From: Pseudomonas sp. N40(2020)
GTDB lineage: Bacteria > Pseudomonadota > Gammaproteobacteria > Pseudomonadales > Pseudomonadaceae
NCBI RefSeq assembly: GCF_014472415.1
Contig: NZ_JACSZV010000007.1
Location: 112,451 to 176,450 of the forward strand
Length of the DNA: 64,000 nucleotides
Direction: 5' to 3'
Made by a program: the position numbers and the translations under genes. This document shows positions 1-9,523 of this stretch, piece after piece. Numbering within the stretch: position 1 is the first letter of the stretch; each line of letters opens with the position of its first letter. The notes beneath the pieces are model-generated. The model was given only the letters and a program-made list of their open reading frames with translations, did no database searches and had not been told where the DNA came from.

Positions 1-1022
1 CCTTCCTTGTGTGCCAACTCTTTCAACAGGTCAGCCTTGCGCTGCGCATCGACGATCGGCTCGATCGCCACGCCGGTGCACTTGCCGTCGACGACTTCCA
101 GCTCGTTGGCGAACACGTAGTCAATGCCGAGTTTGGCCTGCAATTGCTTGGCGAAATAGGTGAAGCCGCCGGACAGGATCGCGGTCTTGTAGCCCAGACG
201 CTTGAGTTCGGCGAACAGGGTTTCTGCACCCTCCGTCAGGCGCAGCGAAGCGCCGATCGAGTCCAGCACGCTGACGTCCAGGCCTTTAAGCAACGCCAGA
301 CGCTCTTTGAAGCTGGCGCGAAAATCCAGTTCGCCGGCCATCGCCCGCTCGGTGATCGCCGACACTTGCTCGCCAACACCGGCAGCCTTCGCCAGTTCGT
401 CGATGACTTCGGCTTCGATCAGCGTCGAGTCCATGTCAAACACCGCCAGACGACGGTTGCGGCGGAAAAGTGAATCTTCCTGGAAGGCGATGTCGACGTT
501 CAGCTCCTGCGCCACGCTCAGGAATTCTGCACGCAGCGCCTGTGGATCAGCCGCTTCGCCACGCACGGAGAACTCGATACAGCCCTTGCCCTTGTCCGCC
601 GGGGTGTCCAGCGGCATACGACCCGACAGACGGTCGATATGGTCGATGTTCAGACCATATTTGGCAGTAATCGAACTGACAGCCTGCAATTGCCCGGCGG
701 TCACTTTGCGAGTCAACAGGGTTACGATATGGCGCTTCTTGCCCTGATTGCCCACCCATTGCTGGTAATCCTCTTCGGAGACCGGGGTGAAGCGCACCTG
801 TTGGTCGAGCTCGTAGCCCTTGAACAGGATGTCCTTGAGCACGGCTTTGCCTTGCTCGGAATCGGGAATTTCAACAAGGATGCCAAACGACAGGGTGTCG
901 TGGATCACCGCTTGCCCGATGTCGAGAATGTTCACACCACCTTGTGCCAGAACGCCGGTAATGGCCGCAGTCAGACCCGGACGGTCGACTCCCGTGATGT
1001 TAATCAGGACGATTTCGCGCAA
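1..1022 (-). CDS. serB: Phosphoserine phosphatase SerB (3' end beyond window)
   Basis: Last step of serine synthesis: cytosolic hydrolysis of phosphoserine to serine. The N-terminus (REIVLINITGVDRPG) is the ACT domain typical of the longer pseudomonad SerB. The HAD phosphatase domain follows, with the nucleophile motif FDMDSTLIEAE and, nearer the end, motif LSGGFTYFA. I chose the TTG at 1020-1022 because the conserved N-terminus begins there and a G-rich Shine-Dalgarno stretch (GGGGGTG) lies just upstream; no ATG is available. The reading frame runs off the left edge at base 1 (ELAHKEG), so the final residues are missing. It diverges from the YtjB/AhpA-type gene, the same pairing as serB-ytjB in enterobacteria. 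Confidence 0.95.
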   Translation of the reverse strand, partial: MREIVLINITGVDRPGLTAAITGVLAQGGVNILDIGQAVIHDTLSFGILVEIPDSEQGKAVLKDILFKGYELDQQVRFTPVSEEDYQQWVGNQGKKRHIVTLLTRKVTAGQLQAVSSITAKYGLNIDHIDRLSGRMPLDTPADKGKGCIEFSVRGEAADPQALRAEFLSVAQELNVDIAFQEDSLFRRNRRLAVFDMDSTLIEAEVIDELAKAAGVGEQVSAITERAMAGELDFRASFKERLALLKGLDVSVLDSIGASLRLTEGAETLFAELKRLGYKTAILSGGFTYFAKQLQAKLGIDYVFANELEVVDGKCTGVAIEPIVDAQRKADLLKELAHKE

Positions 1023-1092
1023 CGCGCACCCCCGCAACTGGAAAAAAACCGCATTCTACCCACTTTCAGTGACCATCGGGCACCGCGAGCGC

Positions 1093-1121
1093 TTTGCCGG
1101 TCTAGGGCCTGTCGCTATACT
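1093..1121 (+). promoter_or_regulatory. Candidate sigma-70 promoter for the YtjB/AhpA gene
   Basis: A good -10 hexamer TATACT (1116-1121) lies 17 bases after a weak -35 (TTTGCC, 1093-1098), about 35 bases before the GTG start. Seen by eye only; the -35 is poor. Confidence 0.4.
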
Positions 1122-1156
1122 GCGCGTCAACTTCACGGACAAAAGAGCCGAGCTCA

Positions 1157-2662
1157 GTGAACCGGCCCACGCCAGTTAAAACCGATAACTTCTTTCTGCT
1201 GATCTTCCGTGCACTGCGCCACCGCCGTGTACCGATTGCATTGCGCATTGCCAGCCATAACGTGATCCTCGTCGCTCTGGCGCTGGTGATTTATGCCTGC
1301 GTGATGGGCTTGCAGTTCAAGCAGGCCATGCACGAGCAGGCCGATGCGCTGGGCGAAAGCCTGACCACGCAAACGGCCACTTCCGCCACGGAGCTGTTGG
1401 TGTCCAACGACATCCTCAGCCTCAACGTGCTGCTCAATAACCTGACCAAGAACAAACTGGTGGCCCACGCGGCAATCTATAGCGTGGATAACCGCATCCT
1501 CGCCGAATCCGGTCAGCGCCCCAAGCACAGCCTGTTGGGCGAAGCCGAGGGCATGTACGAGAGCAAGATCACGTTCCAGGACGTGACCGCCGGGCAACTG
1601 CGCATCAGCCTGGACATGGATCAGTTCCAGCAGCCGATGACCATCAGCCTGCAAAGCATGGGCATTTTGAGTGCGATTCTGTTGGCGCTGTCGCTGGCCT
1701 TGAGCTTGCGCATGGGCCGCTACCTGTCGACCCCGCTGCTGCAATTGCGTGTATGGCTGCGCCGGATTGACGAGCACACGCCGGGCATGGAGCGTCAGGA
1801 CGAAATCGGCGATCTCGCCCGTCAGTTGCACGCCAACTATGCGCCGGAGCCCGCGCCTGAGCCGGAACCCCAGTTCGAAGACGAGGAAGACGAGACCGAG
1901 TTCGAGGTGCGCAATCTGCGTGACCCGAGCTTTGACGAAACCCGTCCGATGGCCGCGCAGAAGCCTGCACCACGCCACTTGGTCAGCACCGTCGAAGACG
2001 ATGATGACGATGACGCGTTCGCCGATCTGCGCGACGAGTCCTTGAACGGTGCCGCACAACCGCAGATTCGCAAAGCCACCCCGAGCGTGCCGCAACACAC
2101 GGCGGTGCTGGCGGTTCAACTGGGTTCTCAGGAGCAACTGCGTCGTCTGCCACGTGCGCGTCTGGAAGAATTGCAGGAGCGCTATCGCGACTGCCTCGAT
2201 CAGGCCGCCTCGCTGTATCAGGGCGAAATCGAAACCCTGAACGATGGCAGCACGCTGATGCTGTTCCACACCGAAGACAGTGGCGACGACTACCTGACCA
2301 ACGCGATTTGCTGCGGCGAGTTGTTGCGGGCGCTGGGCCATCAGTTGCAGATCGAAGTCGCCGACAGCGGCATCACCCTGCAATTGCAACTGGGCCTGAC
2401 CCTTGGCGATGAGTTGTTCGGTCTGAGCCAGATTGATCTGCTGCTGACCGATTCGGCCCAGGATGCACTGGCCCTGTCGCAGCACAGTCGCAACCTGCTG
2501 CTGGTGGAGCGCAAGATCAGCGATGATGCGCTGATCCGTCAGCGTGCGCGTATCCGGCCGATTGCCAGCCCTGAGGGGGCGTGCTGCGTGGAGCGGTTGA
2601 TGGAGCCTTATCCGTCGATGCTGGAACGGCAACTGGCGCGGATGCATGAGCGTCGGGCGTAA
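1157..2662 (+). CDS. AhpA/YtjB family inner-membrane protein
   Basis: 501 residues with a GTG start at 1157. A cytoplasmic N-terminus is followed by a membrane segment (about residues 30-50), a periplasmic stretch of about 110 residues, a second membrane segment (about 168-190) and a HAMP-like piece ending near DEIGDLARQL. Next is a very acidic, proline/glutamate-rich linker with a run of six aspartates (about residues 275-285). The C-terminal 190 residues resemble a class III adenylate cyclase-like fold, which is why pseudomonad homologues are called AhpA. Enterobacterial YtjB (Smp) is also divergent from serB, but its biochemical role is not established. The shape is that of a membrane sensor with a degenerate cyclase domain; that reading is inference. 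Confidence 0.75.
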   Translation: MNRPTPVKTDNFFLLIFRALRHRRVPIALRIASHNVILVALALVIYACVMGLQFKQAMHEQADALGESLTTQTATSATELLVSNDILSLNVLLNNLTKNKLVAHAAIYSVDNRILAESGQRPKHSLLGEAEGMYESKITFQDVTAGQLRISLDMDQFQQPMTISLQSMGILSAILLALSLALSLRMGRYLSTPLLQLRVWLRRIDEHTPGMERQDEIGDLARQLHANYAPEPAPEPEPQFEDEEDETEFEVRNLRDPSFDETRPMAAQKPAPRHLVSTVEDDDDDDAFADLRDESLNGAAQPQIRKATPSVPQHTAVLAVQLGSQEQLRRLPRARLEELQERYRDCLDQAASLYQGEIETLNDGSTLMLFHTEDSGDDYLTNAICCGELLRALGHQLQIEVADSGITLQLQLGLTLGDELFGLSQIDLLLTDSAQDALALSQHSRNLLLVERKISDDALIRQRARIRPIASPEGACCVERLMEPYPSMLERQLARMHERRA

Positions 2663-2683
2663 GCCTTAGCCCAGATGCACAGA

Positions 2684-2719
2684 AGCCCGCAGACAAGCGA
2701 TTGTCTGCGGGCTTTTTTG
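2684..2719 (+). terminator. Rho-independent terminator after the YtjB/AhpA gene
   Basis: A perfect 12-bp stem (GCCCGCAGACAA with TTGTCTGCGGGC) has a GCGA loop and is followed by TTTTTTGTT. It lies about 20 bases past the stop codon. Confidence 0.93.
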
Positions 2720-2730
2720 TTGCCTGTAAC

Positions 2731-2820
2731 GGCCCTTTGGCGAGCAAGCTCGCTCCCACAGGGTATCTGTACGCTGCTGATCAAATGTGGGAGCGAGCCT
2801 GCTCGCGAAGAGGCCAGCAC
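2731..2820. repeat. REPIN: two inverted REP sequences
   Basis: Two REP units face each other: GGCGAGCAAGCTCGCTCCCACA (2739-2760) and TGTGGGAGCGAGCCTGCTCGCG (2786-2807), separated by about 25 bases. This is the common fluorescens-group REP doublet, lying between two terminators. Related units occur near 21240, 45165 and at the right edge. Confidence 0.88.
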
Positions 2821-2853
2821 TGGCTTTAAAGATCTCCAGCCACCAGACATAAC

Positions 2854-2876
2854 AAAGCCCGCACAAGGCGGGCTTT
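2854..2876 (-). terminator. Terminator hairpin downstream of the PqiC-like gene
   Basis: AAAGCCCGC and GCGGGCTTT form a stem with a short loop. On the minus strand it lies about 20 bases after the stop of the lipoprotein gene; the A and T tracts on each side would let it work in both directions. Confidence 0.75.
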
Positions 2877-2895
2877 AATTTGACTCAAACCAGAC

Positions 2896-3609
2896 TCAGA
2901 AGCGGAACACTTCCATATCAGTCCGAATCGGCGATGCCATCGGAATCTTCGGCTGCTTCTCGGCTTCCGCCGCCGGCGCTGCCGGTTTCGGCGCTGCTTT
3001 GCGCGGAGCTTCAGCCACTGGTGGCTGATTAGCCAACGGCTTGAGCGCCACCGACAGCTGCTCGGACAGACGCTGCAACAGAATCCCCTGCGCCTGCACC
3101 TGCGATGCCGTACTGCCGGCGTGCAGCTCTTGCAGGTGGATGATGCGGTTATCTCGCACCTGGCCACGACGGTCGATCAGGCGCCATTGCGCATCGAGAA
3201 TAGCCGGTTGCTTCTCGCCGGAGTCCAGACGCGTGATGGTCATCAATACCTGCACGTCAGGGGTGAAGCCCTGAGTGGCCGGTGCCAGCACGACACGCTG
3301 GCTATCCAGATGACCGGCAACCTGACGCAGCAACAACTGATCGATATCCGACGAAAGGCTGCCAGCCCAACGACCATCGGTCGCCGCCTGCAGGCTGCCA
3401 TCCGGTTGACGTTGCAGCAGAGTTTCACGTTGCAGGTAATCGGCCAGCACAACCGGGCCCAACAAAACCGCCATGCCCGCGCTTTGCGCAGGCTGAACCG
3501 GACTTCCGCTGTCCAGTTGATACAGCGACACCGGCTGGTGAACGCTGCAACCCGCCAGGCCCAAAACGCCGGCGAGCAGGAAAATAAGGGGGCGCAGAGC
3601 AGTCATCAT
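2896..3609 (-). CDS. PqiC/YmbA-like (DUF330) outer-membrane lipoprotein
   Basis: 237 residues. The N-terminus is a lipoprotein signal with lipobox LAGC (Cys21), then VHQPVSLYQLDSG, the usual start of the ABC-transport auxiliary (PqiC/DUF330) fold. The core runs to about residue 190; the tail is rich in Ala, Pro and Lys and ends MEVFRF. PqiC proteins sit on the periplasmic face of the outer membrane and work with MCE-domain proteins in lipid transport. No MCE or PqiA gene is adjacent, so its partner is not shown here. Two adjacent ATG codons (3609 and 3606) could both start it. It is a single gene between its own terminator and parC. Confidence 0.72.
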   Translation of the reverse strand: MMTALRPLIFLLAGVLGLAGCSVHQPVSLYQLDSGSPVQPAQSAGMAVLLGPVVLADYLQRETLLQRQPDGSLQAATDGRWAGSLSSDIDQLLLRQVAGHLDSQRVVLAPATQGFTPDVQVLMTITRLDSGEKQPAILDAQWRLIDRRGQVRDNRIIHLQELHAGSTASQVQAQGILLQRLSEQLSVALKPLANQPPVAEAPRKAAPKPAAPAAEAEKQPKIPMASPIRTDMEVFRF

Positions 3610-3736
3610 CCCGTCCAGGTGGCCGCCACAAGGCTGACCACAGTGAAAATACTCAATAAATATGAAGAACGCTCAGCCACGCCGGCGCTTGAAAGGCCAT
3701 ATCATCCGTGAATATGCGTTCCGACTCCAGCGCCAA

Positions 3737-3772
3737 AGCGTCGATCTACGCGTTAAATCGTAGATCGAGCGC
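3737..3772 (-). terminator. Hairpin between parC and the PqiC-like gene
   Basis: A 10-bp stem (TCGATCTACG with CGTAGATCGA), extended past a one-base bulge by AGCG and CGCT, begins about 20 bases beyond the parC stop. There is no clear U-run, so it may be a weak or Rho-assisted terminator or an mRNA 3' end protector. Confidence 0.5.
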
Positions 3773-3792
3773 TCTAGGGGGCGTGTTATCAC

Positions 3793-6057
3793 CTAATTGA
3801 GGTTTTCGACGAGCAGCGCATCCACTCGCTGGAAGCCCCTTGGCAGTTTATTGCCGCGACGTCCACGCTCACCTTTGTAGTGTTCGAGGTCGTCGGCTTT
3901 CAGCGACAGAGTCCGTTTTCCGGCCTGCAACACCAAGGTCGCGCCTTCCGGAAGCACAGCGATGTCCGTGACATATTCTTCGCGACTGGCCACACGTTCA
4001 CCGGAAATACCGATGATCTTGTTGCCTTTGCCCTTACCTAATTGTGGCAGATCGCTGATTTTGAAGATCAGCAGGCGACCTTCGGTCGTGACCGAGGCCA
4101 ACCAGTTCTGCTCACGATCGGCCACCGGACGCGGCGCGATCACCTTGGCGTTGTTTGGCAGGCTCAACAGGGCTTTACCGGCCTTGTTCTTGGCTTGCAG
4201 GTCCTCACCCTTGACCACGAAACCGTAACCGGCGTCAGAGGCGATCACGTAAAGCGCGTCGTCTTCCGGCATCAGCACGCATTCGAACGATGCGCCCGGT
4301 GGCGGCGTCAGACGGCCAGTCAACGGTTCACCTTGGCCACGGGCCGATGGCAAGGTGTGCGCGGCCACCGAATAGCTGCGGCCGGTGGAGTCGATAAACA
4401 CCGCAAACTGGTTCGAGCGCCCCGCTGCCGAGGTTTTGAAGCCGTCGCCGGCCTTGTACGACAGGCCGGTGGCGTCGATATCGTGGCCCTTGGCCGAACG
4501 GATCCAGCCTTTTTCCGACAGTACGACAGTCACTTTCTCGTTTGGCAGCAGATCGTGCTCGGTCAACGCTTTGGCTTCGGCGCGCTCGACGATTGGCGAG
4601 CGACGGTCGTCGCCATAGGTTTCGGCGTCCTTGATCAGCTCGGTGCGCACCAGTTTCTTCAGCTTGGCTTCGCTGCCCAGCAGGGCTTGCAGCTTGGCTT
4701 GTTCCTTGAGCAGTTCGTCCTGCTCGTCGCGCAGCTTCATTTCTTCCAGTCGCGCCAATTGACGCAGACGGGTGTCGAGAATGTAGTCGGCCTGGATCTC
4801 GCTGAGAGCGAAACGCTCGATCAGTTTGGCTTTCGGGTGTTCCTCGGTACGGATGATGTGGATCACTTCATCCAGGTTGAGGTAGGCGATCAACAAACCG
4901 TCCAACAGGTGCAGGCGACGCTCAACCTTGTCGAGGCGGAATTGCAGGCGGCGACGCACGGTCAGCACCCGGAATTCCAGCCATTCGACGAGCAACGCGC
5001 GCAGGTTTTTCAGCTGTGGTTTGCCGTCCAGCCCGATGATGTTGACGTTGACCCGGTAGGTCGACTCCAGCTCGGTACTGGCGAACAGGTGCTGCATCAG
5101 CGCTTCGTGATCGACGCGGCTGTTGACCGGGATGATAACGATGCGGCACGGGTTTTCGTGGTCGGACTCGTCACGCAGGTCAGCGATCTGCGGGGCTTTC
5201 GACGGTTTTGCCTGCATCAGCGCGGCAATCTGCTCCAGCACTTTGGCTCCGGAGACCTGATGCGGCAGCGCGGTGACGATGATGTCGCCGTCCTCGACGT
5301 GGTACACGGCGCGCATGCGCACCGAGCCCTTGCCGGTTTCGTACATTTTCAGCAGGTCGGCGCGCGGCGTGATGATTTCCGCTTCGGTCGGGTAGTCCGG
5401 GCCCTGAATGTGTTCGCAGAGTTGCTCGACCGTGGCTTTCGGCTCATCGAGCAGGCGCACGCACGCAGTCGCGACTTCGCGCAGGTTGTGTGGCGGTACA
5501 TCGGTGGCCATGCCCACGGCGATACCGGTGGTGCCGTTGAGCAGGATGTTCGGCAAGCGCGCCGGCAATACCAGCGGCTCCTGCAGGGTGCCGTCGAAGT
5601 TAGGGCCCCAATCTGCAGTGCCTTGGCCCAGTTCGCTGAGCAGCACTTCGGAATAACGCGACAGCCGCGCTTCGGTGTAACGCATGGCGGCGAAGGACTT
5701 GGGATCATCCGGCGCACCCCAGTTACCCTGGCCGTCGACCAGCGTGTAGCGATAGCTGAATGGCTGGGCCATCAGCACCATCGCTTCATAGCACGCCGAG
5801 TCGCCGTGCGGGTGGAACTTACCGAGCACGTCACCGACGGTACGCGCCGATTTCTTGTGCTTGGAATCGGCGTCCAGCCCCAGCTCGCTCATGGCGTAGA
5901 CGATACGCCGCTGTACCGGTTTCAGGCCGTCGCCGATATGCGGCAGAGCACGGTCCATGATCACGTACATGGAGTAGTTGAGGTAGGCACTTTCGGTGAA
6001 GTCGGCCAACGATCGGCGTTCTACACCGTCCAGGCTGAGATCAAGGGGGTTGCTCAT
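3793..6057 (-). CDS. parC: DNA topoisomerase IV subunit A
   Basis: 754 residues. ParC is the breakage-reunion subunit of the enzyme that unlinks daughter chromosomes. The winged-helix/tower region carries the catalytic Arg126-Tyr127 ([11 protein letters not shown]). The quinolone-resistance region reads [12 protein letters not shown] with Ser87 and Glu91, the quinolone-sensitive residues at the usual positions. The C-terminal part is the beta-pinwheel DNA-wrapping domain. I start it at the ATG at 6057 ([11 protein letters not shown]); an in-frame extension of 21 residues upstream overlaps the previous gene and is not conserved in character. It is the last gene of the group parE, esterase-like, aspartic protease, parC. 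Confidence 0.97.
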   Translation of the reverse strand: MSNPLDLSLDGVERRSLADFTESAYLNYSMYVIMDRALPHIGDGLKPVQRRIVYAMSELGLDADSKHKKSARTVGDVLGKFHPHGDSACYEAMVLMAQPFSYRYTLVDGQGNWGAPDDPKSFAAMRYTEARLSRYSEVLLSELGQGTADWGPNFDGTLQEPLVLPARLPNILLNGTTGIAVGMATDVPPHNLREVATACVRLLDEPKATVEQLCEHIQGPDYPTEAEIITPRADLLKMYETGKGSVRMRAVYHVEDGDIIVTALPHQVSGAKVLEQIAALMQAKPSKAPQIADLRDESDHENPCRIVIIPVNSRVDHEALMQHLFASTELESTYRVNVNIIGLDGKPQLKNLRALLVEWLEFRVLTVRRRLQFRLDKVERRLHLLDGLLIAYLNLDEVIHIIRTEEHPKAKLIERFALSEIQADYILDTRLRQLARLEEMKLRDEQDELLKEQAKLQALLGSEAKLKKLVRTELIKDAETYGDDRRSPIVERAEAKALTEHDLLPNEKVTVVLSEKGWIRSAKGHDIDATGLSYKAGDGFKTSAAGRSNQFAVFIDSTGRSYSVAAHTLPSARGQGEPLTGRLTPPPGASFECVLMPEDDALYVIASDAGYGFVVKGEDLQAKNKAGKALLSLPNNAKVIAPRPVADREQNWLASVTTEGRLLIFKISDLPQLGKGKGNKIIGISGERVASREEYVTDIAVLPEGATLVLQAGKRTLSLKADDLEHYKGERGRRGNKLPRGFQRVDALLVENLN

Positions 6058-6064
6058 GCAGGCC

Positions 6065-6589
6065 TCATCGGTTCGTTGTCTGGCGCAGCAGCATGGTGCC
6101 ACCGCGCTGAGTAAATTCAAGTTTGTTCAGGGCGCTCATGCCGAGCAGCACCTGATCACCATGCAGCCCCGGCGCCACCAGTGCGCGAACATCCCGCAGC
6201 ACGATGTCGCCCAGTTGCAGGCGGGCAATTTTTGTCCGATAGCCCTGGCTCAGGCCATTGGCCGTGCTCAGGGTCACACCGAAACCTTCTTCCAGTTTCA
6301 AGCGTTTGGCCAGATCCGCCGGGATCGCCACATCGGTCGCGCCGGTGTCGAGCATGAACTCCACCGGCTCACCGTTGATCTGGCCGCTGGCGACAAAATG
6401 CCCTTGGGCATTGCTCGCCAGCTTCACTTCAATAAAGCCTTCGCCCTGCTCCGAACTCACGACGACGTTCGGATTCTGCTGGCGTTGTTCCCACTGGCCG
6501 AAAAACCGTGTGGCCAGAAAAAGTGCAGCACACCACGCCAGAATCATCAGCACCCGACCGGCGCGTTTACCCGGTGGTTGCTGGCTCAT
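6065..6589 (-). CDS. Membrane-anchored retropepsin-like aspartic protease
   Basis: 174 residues. One N-terminal membrane segment (about residues 12-28) anchors a periplasmic domain. The single aspartic-protease signature [13 protein letters not shown] (about residues 78-90) and the later [13 protein letters not shown] motif match the TIGR02281 clan AA family, whose members work as dimers because each chain gives one catalytic Asp. The substrate is unknown. The gene overlaps the end of the upstream esterase-like gene by 4 bases and ends 7 bases before parC, so it is translated within the topoisomerase IV group. Confidence 0.82.
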   Translation of the reverse strand: MSQQPPGKRAGRVLMILAWCAALFLATRFFGQWEQRQQNPNVVVSSEQGEGFIEVKLASNAQGHFVASGQINGEPVEFMLDTGATDVAIPADLAKRLKLEEGFGVTLSTANGLSQGYRTKIARLQLGDIVLRDVRALVAPGLHGDQVLLGMSALNKLEFTQRGGTMLLRQTTNR

Positions 6590-7575
6590 GGTTTGGCGCT
6601 CCAGCCACCTTCAGGGGCAGCGAAGCGCCAGATAACCGGCCGGACTTCACCGTCGGCACGCGGACCAAAATTGTTGTCGACGCCGATCCACGCACCTTCA
6701 GCATCAACGATCAGTGCCTCTTCCAGCCCGTAGTTCTGCGCGTAACGGCGGTTTGCCTGCAACAGTTCGGCGGCATACGACCAGCAACGCTCGACCTTGG
6801 CTGTCTGCGCATCACGGCGACAAATCTGGAAAGCGTTGCGTTCCAGGGTAAACAGTTTGCCGTTGAACAACGAAAGGTCGGAAAAGTCCCGATGAACCGC
6901 TTTGGCCTTGGGGAACTGCGACGGCTGCATCTCCTTGCCGCCCTCACTGAGCAGCACGCAGCGACCGTCGCAATCCCACACCGTCTGCTGGCGCTTGATC
7001 TTCAGCAGGCCACGGCTTTGCCGTTCGGCGGCCAGCCACATCTGATCGCCTGCCGGGTTGATCGCCAGGCCTTCCAAAATCGCGTTGAAATGCAGGAGCA
7101 TGCCGCTGGCCCGCGCTTCGCGAACCAACATCGGCGAGATCTTCAGCCAGTTGGCCGGGCCGCTGACCGGCACCTGCAAAACGGCTGCATGGGCTTCGCT
7201 GACGATATAGCGATTGCCAGCGCTGTCGCAGCTGATGCCTTCGAAATCCAGATCGCCGCCACGGATGAACGATGCCGCCCATGTGCGCGAACTCAGGCCC
7301 CAGGGCAAGCCGCTGTCGGGTACTTTCGGCACATCAATGTGCACGGTTTCGGCCTGCCAGACCTGATCAGCAGTGTTGAGCCGGTAGATCTGATCGTCAT
7401 CGCGATCCGACACCGTCCACAGTTCGGTGCCGCACAAGGCCAGCCCCGACAGGTTGCCGCCGCGCATGCCGTCGACCGGATGCTCGGACAGCACCCGCAG
7501 TTCCGGCGCTGGCTCTGCCAACACGGTCATCGAACTCAGCAGCAACACACCCGCCAAGGCCCAGCCAAACCGCAT
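6586..7575 (-). CDS. Exported esterase-like activity of phytase family protein
   Basis: 329 residues with a Sec signal peptide (cleavage near VLA-EPAPE, residue 20). The body has propeller-like repeats with the family motifs GGNLSGLAL, WTVSDRDDDQIY and DLDFEGISCD, typical of the PF13449 family. The biochemical role of such proteins is poorly known; the name is historical. It overlaps parE by one base (7575), so translation is probably coupled, and it overlaps the aspartic protease by 4 bases. This arrangement between parE and parC matches P. aeruginosa. Confidence 0.78.
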   Translation of the reverse strand: MRFGWALAGVLLLSSMTVLAEPAPELRVLSEHPVDGMRGGNLSGLALCGTELWTVSDRDDDQIYRLNTADQVWQAETVHIDVPKVPDSGLPWGLSSRTWAASFIRGGDLDFEGISCDSAGNRYIVSEAHAAVLQVPVSGPANWLKISPMLVREARASGMLLHFNAILEGLAINPAGDQMWLAAERQSRGLLKIKRQQTVWDCDGRCVLLSEGGKEMQPSQFPKAKAVHRDFSDLSLFNGKLFTLERNAFQICRRDAQTAKVERCWSYAAELLQANRRYAQNYGLEEALIVDAEGAWIGVDNNFGPRADGEVRPVIWRFAAPEGGWSAKP

Positions 7576-9482
7576 CAGGCCAGCACCTCGGCGAGGTTGC
7601 CTTTGGATTCGAGCCAGGTCTTGCGGTCACCGGCGCGTTTCTTCGCCAGCAGCATGTCCATCATTTCCGAGGTTTCGGCGAAATCTTCGCCCAGCGTCAG
7701 TTGCACCAGACGCCGGGTGTTCGGGTCCATGGTGGTTTCACGCAACTGCGGTGGGTTCATTTCACCCAGACCTTTGAATCGGGTGACCTGCGGCTTGCCG
7801 CGCTTCTTCTCGGCCACCAGACGGTCAAGAATCCCGTCGCGTTCGGCTTCGTCGAGGGCGTAGTAGATCTCTTTGCCAAGGTCGATGCGGTACAGCGGCG
7901 GCATTGCGACATAGACGTGGCCGGCATCCACCAGCGGGCGGAAATGCTGGACGAACAGCGCGCAGAGCAGTGTCGCGATGTGCAGACCGTCGGAGTCGGC
8001 GTCGGCGAGGATGCAGATCTTGCCGTAGCGCAGCTGGCTCATGTCGGCCGCGCCCGGATCGACACCGATGGCCACGGCAATGTTGTGCACTTCCTGGCTG
8101 GCGAGCACTTCGCTGCCGTCGACTTCCCAGGTATTGAGGATCTTGCCGCGCAACGGCAGGATCGCCTGGAACTCTTTGTCCCGCGCTTGCTTGGCGGAAC
8201 CGCCGGCGGAATCACCTTCGACCAGGAACAGCTCGGAGCGCATCGGGTCCTGCCCGGCGCAGTCGGCCAGTTTGCCCGGCAGTGCCGGCCCCTGGGTGAC
8301 ACGCTTGCGCTCGACTTTCTTGCTCGCCTTGAGACGACGGCCGGCGTTATTGATCGCCAGTTCCGCCAGCGCCAGACCGGTTTCCGGGTTGGCGTTGAGC
8401 CACAGGCTGAACGCGTCCTTGACCACGCCGGAAACGAACGCCGCCGCTTCGCGGGACGACAAGCGCTCTTTGGTCTGGCCGGAGAATTGCGGCTCCTGCA
8501 TCTTCATCGACAGGACGAAGGCGATGCGTTCCCAGATGTCTTCCGGCGCCAGCTTCACGCCGCGCGGCAGCAGGCTGCGGAATTCGCAGAACTCGCGCAT
8601 CGCATCGAGCAGGCCCTGACGCAAGCCGTTGACGTGGGTACCACCCTGAGCCGTCGGAATCAGGTTGACGTAGCTTTCCTGCACCGCGTCGCCACCTTCC
8701 GGCAGCCACAGCAGCGCCCAGTCGACGGCTTCTTTATTGCCGGCGAAAGCGCCGCAGAACGGTTCATCTGGCAGACGTTCGAACTCACTGACTGCGTCGA
8801 CCAGATAGGAACGCAGGCCGTCTTCGTAATGCCACTCGACTTTCTCGCCAGTGCCTTTGTCTTCGAAGCTGACCAGCAGCCCCGGGCACAGCACAGCCTT
8901 GGCCTTGAGCACGTGCTTGAGGCGGCTGATGGAGAATTTCGGTGAATCGAAATACTTCGGATCCGGCGCGAAGTACACGCTGGTGCCGGTGTTGCGCTTG
9001 CCGACCGTGCCGACGATTTCCAGCTCCGAGGCCTTGAAGCCGTCGTTGAAGGTCATCTGGTATTCGTTGCCGTCACGTTTTACACGCACCCGGACTTCAG
9101 TCGACAAGGCGTTGACCACGGAAATACCTACCCCGTGCAGACCGCCGGAGAACTGGTAGTTCTTGTTGGAAAACTTGCCACCCGCATGGAGCTTGGTGAG
9201 GATCAGTTCGACGCCCGACACGCCCTCTTCCGGGTGGATGTCGACCGGCATGCCACGGCCGTCGTCGCTGACTTCCAGCGAGTGGTCGGCGTGCAGGATG
9301 ACCTGCACCGATGTGGCGTGGCCGGCCAGGGCTTCGTCGACGCTGTTGTCGATGACTTCCTGAGCGAGGTGGTTCGGCCGACTGGTGTCGGTGTACATGC
9401 CGGGGCGTTTACGCACCGGGTCGAGGCCCGAGAGGACTTCGATGGCGTCGGCGTTATAAGAGCTAGCGCTGGGAGTGGCCAT
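7575..9482 (-). CDS. parE: DNA topoisomerase IV subunit B
   Basis: 635 residues. ParE is the ATPase subunit that drives strand passage with ParC. The GHKL ATP site is visible as EVIDNSVDEALAG, SDDGRGMPVDIHPEEG and GGLHGVGISVVNALS (residues about 40-125). The transducer domain follows, then the Toprim domain with LVEGDSAGG and DADSDG, which bind the catalytic metal. The C-terminus ends in the conserved KGLGEMNP and DPNTRRL region. The start is MATPSASSYNADAIEV. No intein or frameshift is present. Confidence 0.97.
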   Translation of the reverse strand: MATPSASSYNADAIEVLSGLDPVRKRPGMYTDTSRPNHLAQEVIDNSVDEALAGHATSVQVILHADHSLEVSDDGRGMPVDIHPEEGVSGVELILTKLHAGGKFSNKNYQFSGGLHGVGISVVNALSTEVRVRVKRDGNEYQMTFNDGFKASELEIVGTVGKRNTGTSVYFAPDPKYFDSPKFSISRLKHVLKAKAVLCPGLLVSFEDKGTGEKVEWHYEDGLRSYLVDAVSEFERLPDEPFCGAFAGNKEAVDWALLWLPEGGDAVQESYVNLIPTAQGGTHVNGLRQGLLDAMREFCEFRSLLPRGVKLAPEDIWERIAFVLSMKMQEPQFSGQTKERLSSREAAAFVSGVVKDAFSLWLNANPETGLALAELAINNAGRRLKASKKVERKRVTQGPALPGKLADCAGQDPMRSELFLVEGDSAGGSAKQARDKEFQAILPLRGKILNTWEVDGSEVLASQEVHNIAVAIGVDPGAADMSQLRYGKICILADADSDGLHIATLLCALFVQHFRPLVDAGHVYVAMPPLYRIDLGKEIYYALDEAERDGILDRLVAEKKRGKPQVTRFKGLGEMNPPQLRETTMDPNTRRLVQLTLGEDFAETSEMMDMLLAKKRAGDRKTWLESKGNLAEVLA

Positions 9483-9523
9483 AGGGTCTCGTCGTCAGTC
9501 ATTCATGAAATAGGGGCAAGACA

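Noticed and set aside
1154..2647. 497-codon minus-strand frame opposite the YtjB/AhpA gene
   Set aside because: The plus-strand product has membrane segments and a family match; the minus frame is Gln/Arg/His-rich shadow sequence.
4042..6114. 690-codon open frame on the plus strand across parC
   Set aside because: It is a shadow of parC, which has all its motifs on the other strand; the product is low in recognisable structure.
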